64,000 bases of DNA from Prinia subflava (Eukaryota; Chordata; Aves; Passeriformes; Cisticolidae), in contig NC_086248.1 in NCBI RefSeq assembly GCF_021018805.1, positions 23,754,922 through 23,818,921 of the forward strand, read 5' to 3'. The notes under the pieces were generated by a model, which was given only the letters and a program-made list of their open reading frames with translations, was not told the origin of the DNA and searched no databases. Both the position numbers and the translations under genes were made by a program. The first letter of the stretch is position 1; each line of letters begins with the position of its first letter. Positions 57,784-64,000 of the stretch are shown here, one piece after another.

Positions 57784-60117
57784 GCACGCCCCGCTCTCTG
57801 CTGAGCAGCAGCCGGCACTCCCAAGGAGATGGAAGCAAAGTAGCAGGTGCCAAATTGGCCCCAATGTTTTATGAAATAATAAATTATATTTGATTGAAGA
57901 AGGTGTACTCAAAGCAGCGATGTGGTTTTTGCTTGGTTTGGGTTTTTTTTACATTCTTTTTTTGGAGGGTCACGTTCCCTTTGAAAATACAGGACACTTT
58001 TACCTTGTTGAGTTTCAAAGGCATTGAAACGTGATGCAGGTTTGAGGTTGGAGGCAGAGGGCAGTAGCAAAAATGGCATTGTATTTGGTAGTTGATGAGA
58101 AGCTTAGCTATTAATCGTGTTTACAGTGTGTTTTCAAAGTATGTGCATGCATATAGAAGAAATACTGATTTTAATAGCCAATAGTGGTTTATCTTCTTCA
58201 GTGCCTGTGGTGTAGACAATATCTGTCTAAAATGCCAATATCTGTGGAGGTGCTTCTTCATTAGTTTTAATTTGCAGTTCAGTGAACCTAAGATCTCTTC
58301 CTATGCGGCAGAAATTATCAGCTATTACAGCGTCTGAATTTGTGCTTGGGATTAGTGTTGATAGGCTATTTGAACAAGAGGTAGCAAAGGAAAAGAAGTA
58401 ATTCTAGAGGTAATTATTTTTTGAGTGATCCCAAACCAGGAAGTTTCAAAGCATTCTACTAAAGTGAAAAATGAGAACAACTCGGCTGATTTAGATCATA
58501 AGGGACGAGATAATTTTTTTGTGTAGCATAGCTGCAAGTAGGTGCTGCATAAAATGGAGCTAATGGTGGTGCTGCAGCACTTCTGTCTCTGGTAAAACTG
58601 CCTAGTGAAATAGAAGTATTTATGGGTTACAGGGCCTAAGGAGTAGCAGGGAATGTGAGAAACTGATAACTGTGAATTGGCAGTCATTAAAGGTAGTACT
58701 AAAAGAAGTTGAATCTAATAAGATAAACTATGTGGTTAGTATCTTCAAAGGCAAAGAGGAGAGTTCTAGAAATGTGTGAAACAACTTACAAATCAGTATT
58801 ACAAATGTGTATATAGGCAAGTGTTGTTGTTGTCAAATACTTCTGTTCCATGCTGAGAATAATATTTGTCTTTGGACTTTTTAGTATTGCTAAAACACTT
58901 TTGATAACCATGCAGAACATCAGTTGTCCATTTCAAAAGCTTCTTAATGTGTGGAGGTTTGATAGCTACCCACTGAGTTTTCAGAGAATTGATGAAGAAT
59001 AGGAATGATGCTTTTGGTTTAAGGGAAGGTATGGGGAACAAATATTGTGCTAGTGTTAAAGGTCTGTGAAATGGTCTTCACTGGCATTGGTCATAAAGGA
59101 ACACACTGAGCATCTGCATGATGTTGAGATGTAACTGATGAGGAATTAAAGGGTGGTGCCATGATCCATACCATTCAATAAGATGTTGCGTAGATACATT
59201 CTGCCAATTTTATCTCAAATGGTATTTGGCTGACACATATTGTTGTAGATATATGCAAGCTGCGAGGCATTTGTCTTGCTTCTGTATGATGCTGATTAGA
59301 CTAGCAGTGTCACAGGCCTGATACAATACATAAAACTGATTTCAGTTGCACTTGCCAAAAATAAGTGCCAGACCTCATCACGAAACAATGTTGGGTTGTG
59401 GGTTTGTGGTGTTTTTTGGGGGCATAGGAGAATGATTATGCATCTCTTTGTGACATGATGCTACTGAAATCTTCCTTAATTTAGAAGACAGCTAGCTTTG
59501 TAAGGAAATGCTACACATACTGAAGTAATTTGTATCAAATGAAGAAAGTCCATTCTAGAAACCAAGTTTGATCATGTGGTAGGTTACATTCATTTGAGCA
59601 ACACATGTTTTACCATGGCTCAGTGGAAAGTCACAACTAGGAGCTATGAATATAGGTCACTCAGGAGACTGTATTTTGGAAAGCATTGACTCAGAAAATG
59701 ATTTGGAGCTCTGATGTATTACCAGTTGAGCATGAAATTGCAGTAGAGTGCAGTGGCTTATGGAGTAAATGCTATCTTTGGGTAGCTTAGCAGGGTTATG
59801 TTACTATTGCTATATAGCTTTAGAGGGAAAATTACAGGAATATTATGTCCTGTTCTGAGGACTGTTTTTAAAAACAACACTGGCCAAGCTGGAAAGACAG
59901 TAAGATAGCCAGAGAATGGCTGTAGCTCTGGCTAGCATAACTTAATGAAACTAAAGAGCCAAGGTAAAGAGTGTGATTAGTATTTACATTTCTGTGTTGT
60001 GTAAGATGACTGGAAGAAATCTGCTTTAGTGTAATTAACAGATCATTAGATTTAGTAGCTGAAAACAAAACTAGGCAATTGTTTTAGGTGAACAGCTGTG
60101 TTTGGGTAGGTTTTTTT
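57784..60117. other. non-coding, possible intron
   Basis: AT-rich with T excess on the plus strand. No exon, RNA or clear transposon recognised. Confidence 0.4.
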
Positions 60118-60118
60118 G

Positions 60119-60345
60119 GTTTGTTTGTTTTTTTTTTAATTTGGGTGGGTTTTTTTTTTTAAATTTGGGTGGGTTTTTTTTTTTAAATTTGGGTGGGTTT
60201 TTTTTTTTAAATTTGGGTGGGTTTTTTTTTTTAAATTTGGGTGGGTTTTTTTTTTTTAATTTGGGTGGGTTTTTTTTTTTAATTTGGGTGGGGTTTTTTT
60301 TTTTAATTTGGGTGAGGGTTTTTTTTAATTTGGGTGAGGGTTTTT
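60119..60345. repeat. 24-bp minisatellite, about nine units
   Basis: GGGTGGG followed by T9-11 and AAATTT. The GGGTGGG landmark occurs at 60143, 60167, 60191, 60215 and 60239, exactly 24 bases apart, then becomes less regular (GGGTGGGG, GGGTGAGGG). The translated frame is simple-sequence noise. Confidence 0.92.
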
Positions 60346-63300
60346 TTGTTTGAATTTTTTTTATTAGCTGAGGGCATAGGGATTATTTGCTTGGGACAGA
60401 GTTGGATTTTTCTAAGGTGTTTTCCTCAAAGTCCTGATGTTTTTTCAAATGAGCTGTCTAGCTCAGCCAGAAGTTATTGACTTGATGGAATTTCACAGGC
60501 TGTGTTGTACAAGAGAATAAGCTAAAGAACCATAGGGAGCTCTCTGAAAGAGAATGAAGCTATTGAGTGAGGAAGGAGAGAAAACAGCAGTTCCTGTAGA
60601 GAATGTTGTCAGTCCCGTGAGGACATATGGCCTGGGAACCTGTTAATGGGTTCCATCCTTCCTGAGGTTCCAGGTTCAGATAGGAAAATAAGAGGAGACT
60701 TTACAACAGTTGTATAAAGGATGATGGAGCAACACTGGTGTAGTGGGACCTGACCAAACCCAGTGCACCTGGCAGCTGTTGTTACCACTTTGCTTTCAGT
60801 TTTGGCTCTGGAAAATTTTGTTTGCTTCTTTCCCATTGCTCATTACCATTGATCTCTGCTTTCCAAGTTCCAGTCTGCTTTCCCTTCTTCCCTACATCTT
60901 TGCTTGCTTTTGTTCCTACTGTTGTCTTTGCTTTTGTCTCACACCACTGGGTGGGTGCCAGCTCTCAGTTTGTCCATAAGGCTTTGCCTGTTTATATTGC
61001 ATGAAGACCTAGGTCTTGGTTTTCGTTGGAATGTATTTTATGGAAAAAAACCTCAGTCCTAAAGGGTTTTGATCATTCTTTATAAATTAGTATTTAGGAA
61101 TTGTGTAGACTAGTCCAGGAATTGTATATGAAGATGAATTTTATTCAAAATTTTTCTATGAAGTTTGCAGTCTCTTTTAAAGTTGATAGAGTTTTTCCAC
61201 AAGGATATAACTGATAGTGGTATGTGAGGTAAAATGGTCTGAAAACCAGCGGAGGGCTGCATATGTGTTGTGTGTATATGGAAGGTCTTCCATAAAAAAA
61301 TTACCAGATCCAGCCCCGTGAGATAAGAGCTACATAGGCCACAAATGCTATGGTGAAAGAAATTATTAGAGAAAGATCCCTCAATAGTCAGTCTTCATTT
61401 TGTTTTTGAAGACTTGCTCAGAACAGACTTCATCATTTTGCCTTATTTTATGCAGTAATTATAATGGTATACTATATATAGGTTTTATGACAATAAAGTT
61501 TGTGTTTCTAGCAAGCTCTGGTTTTGGTGACAGACTTTACTCTGTCTTGTGCTTCACAGTATACCTTTCTACAAAGCCCAATGGATGCTGGAGCTTGGTA
61601 CTTGTGCTTTGTCTTTGGTAGAGAAATCAGATATCTCTAGCAAATAAAATAAATACAAAGTTTCTCTGCTGCTACATATGCTTGCCACAAATTATATGTG
61701 CTTATTTTCTGATTGTGTCTGTAAGTAAGTTTGGTTCTAAATCCCAAGAATTTGGAGATCTGTGATTCCTACTGGCAGGCTGGATGCAGCCATTTACTTT
61801 GTCCAGTTACAGAATGGAATCTTGTACTAGTCCTGTACATGCAGAGCTGCTGATTCCCCTGCAGCCTGACCTGTTCCCTGCTTCTAAGTAGTTGGTATCA
61901 CTTCTAAAAACCTGATCAGTGTGTCTGATCCATTTTTTCTATTTGTTAAATGAAAGTGTTATTTGTCTTAATTTTCCAAATGTGATATACATTTCAAGTA
62001 ATGAAAATGAGCAGTGTAGTCAGTAATTTAGAAAACTTTGAAAGTTTTGTTTTTCATTAAAATGTGTTGACTGCTTTTGAACATGCTTGTCATCTAGCAT
62101 GTTGGTTTGAAGTTGTATGAATAGTAATTGCGTGCTTCCTGAATTTTTTCTTCTGAAATAAACTTGTCTTTCAGTTAACTTAGTCCAAAATCCATCAAGA
62201 GTAACTATTCAAACCCCCTGTTCTCTCTATCCTGATGAAAACGTCTCTTAGTATTCTACAAATAGTTTTGTTTCTGGCAAAATAAATGAGTTTATTCCCA
62301 GTGATTTGCACTATTGATTATCTAGGCAGGTTAAATATCCCAATATAGCGTGTCAGCAGTGGGTTACTTGCTTTTTCATTGCAAAATAAATTAAATCAAT
62401 GAGCTTATATATTCTTCTAATTAAGTAAAAGAGAACTAACTTGACACTATCATCTCAAGCATTAGAAACTATGTTAACATTGTGAGCAGTTACTGTTTTT
62501 CTTGGGGAGTGCCTAATCTTAAAGATAAGCAGAACTTCATATGGCTTTTGTGCTGGTTCTGAAATCTTGGTAAGGAGGTGGTGTGGTGGGGTTTTTGTGT
62601 TTTTGTTTGTTTGGTTTGGTTTTGGGTTTTTTGTGTTGTTTTTATGGTAGGTATCCTGCCATTTTGTAGCTAGCTGAAATTTTCGGGAGGAATTTGATTT
62701 GTTGCCTCTGGTCCTAGGTGTGTGTTGTACCTTGTCTCACATTTTTCCTGTGCTTGTCTAGACTCACAGGCACTGTTTCAGGGTGGATGATTTAAGGAAG
62801 AACTGCATGCCAGGCATGTAGATAGAGTCCACTGAACACAATGAAAATCAGCGTCAAGTGTGGCATTCCACTACTCTAATGCATTGTAGGAACAATGAAA
62901 CTTAGAGCAACAGTAGAGAGAATATCTCTAGAGTGCAATTTATGAATTGTTTCTTTGAGCTCGCCACTCATTTTTAGTGCCTCTTCCACCTCCTGCAATG
63001 CCATTTCAGAAGTGGCATCTTGTATAATAAATGACAGTTCATTGGTTATTTAAATTAATATAGCTGTTATTGTTGTCAGGAGATTTCTGGGTAGTGTGTT
63101 TTGTGTTCCTGCTGTTACACTGAGAAGTGTCAATGATTTGAAACACTTGACTAGTATTTCTGGCTTTGTGAAAGCCTATGAAATGCTGCTATTTTAGTTG
63201 TACATTAGTTCTGTAGTCTCCAAAACACAGCTTAATGTATGTGGTTGGGAGCATTTTAGTGGCAGCACTGAATTGGGGAATGCCATTCTTAAATGATGAC

Positions 63301-64000
63301 AGAAAGATAAGACAAATTTGCTGTGTATGGTTAGCTGCAAGATTTTGGGGTGCTATATACCCCTTGCCAAATAAATTGGGTTGTATTGCTGTTGAAATTT
63401 ATACTCTGCTTATAAATGAGATTTTATTGTTATTAAAACACTTCTCATAGGAATATGAGCATTTTGTATGTGAAAAAATCCTGCTTTTGGGGAAGTGTTG
63501 AGTGTTGTAACAGGTGCAAGCTTGGCAGTACAAAAGAAAACAGTTGTTCTAGCTTGAGCTTCTTTTGTTAAAGTTCAAATTGCAGTTATGTTTTCAAAAC
63601 CTTATTTTGTGCAGTCTGGGCTCACACCAGCTCTATTGTCCTTTCTTGGCCTGGATTGATGGAAGTAGGGCTGCTGACTGTGAGGCTTGCTGATTTTTGC
63701 TTGGTAGCTTTGCGTAACGCAGCTTTTGTACTGACTCTGTGGCAAATGAGGGCCACTGCTACAGGATAAGTAGCCTCTACTTCTGTGTTATTGATTTTTA
63801 CTGTAATCTCTGTAGCAGTAAATTCAAACTGTTTACTGGATTTTCTGTTGTTACTGAAATTGAGGGGTTGGCAGGGCTGTATTGGTTCACAGCACAGACT
63901 GCAAACACTGCCCTGATGGGCAGTAAAGGAGTGCTTACGTTTTCCAGGAGTTGCTGGATGTACCTTTTAATACTGTTGTGTATTTTGGGATTAAATATGT
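60346..64000. other. non-coding, possible intron
   Basis: AT-rich DNA with T-rich and GT-rich runs (for example around 62580-62645). No gene, RNA or transposon is supported. Frames up to 78 codons show no domain. Confidence 0.4.

Noticed and set aside
57272..57912. Frames of 75-193 codons over the C-run minisatellite
   Set aside because: Repetitive, open on both strands and without start or splice support.
60102..60353. 83-codon frame rich in Phe and Gly
   Set aside because: Simple-sequence translation of the 24-base minisatellite.
1..64000. CRISPR arrays, operons, bacterial-type systems
   Set aside because: The tandem repeats have no spacers, and the gene structure with introns, LINEs and CpG islands is vertebrate. 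No prokaryotic system is present.

Overview
The window is nuclear DNA of a bird, most likely a passerine, although the passerine part is inference. The evidence is a complete two-coding-exon KLHL31 gene, several degraded CR1 LINE ends with the avian ATTCTATG-type 3' tail, solo LTRs of several unrelated families, low overall repeat density with CpG islands, and a very young class II endogenous retrovirus (ERV).

Layout. Positions 1-480 form a CpG island with a near-perfect antioxidant response element. From amniote gene order next to KLHL31 it may be the GCLC promoter, with GCLC transcribed leftward out of the window (inference). Positions 914-12903 hold a 12-kb retroviral insertion bounded by one 6-bp target-site duplication. 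It contains a full-length provirus: LTR, tRNA-Lys primer site, gag, a -1 frameshift to a fused pro-pol, env, polypurine tract and LTR. Joined to it through the shared middle LTR is a second, gutted copy: LTR, leader, a scrambled inverted filler, partial pol, and U5 only. Positions 12.9-42 kb are intergenic. They carry two solo-LTR-like elements (24.1 kb, and 28.0-28.7 kb on the minus strand), an orphan CpG-rich patch (33.8 kb), CR1 fragments and an inverted-repeat-bounded ancient element (39.5-39.9 kb).

KLHL31 lies on the minus strand. Its coding exons are at 46132-44961 and 43219-42487 (634 codons before the stop), it has a probable non-coding first exon near 48.4-48.6 kb, and an ancient MIR-type SINE sits in its probable 3' UTR. 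Positions 48.9-55.3 kb are repeat-rich: CR1 on both strands, an LTR-like element, an avian interspersed repeat with a 40-bp tandem array, and another LTR-like element. A second CpG island at 56.4-57.3 kb contains a 33/39-bp minisatellite whose units carry Kozak-like starts in an open frame. It is probably the promoter and first exon of an unidentified rightward gene. The remainder to 64 kb looks like T/G-rich intron or intergenic DNA with two more minisatellites.

The most unusual object is the compound provirus. It is apparently identical between its copies, is open in gag, pro-pol and env, combines betaretrovirus-like gag/pol with an alpharetrovirus-like envelope TM, and is attached to a defective copy whose deletion junction holds two tandem inverted copies of the same short RT-gene segment.
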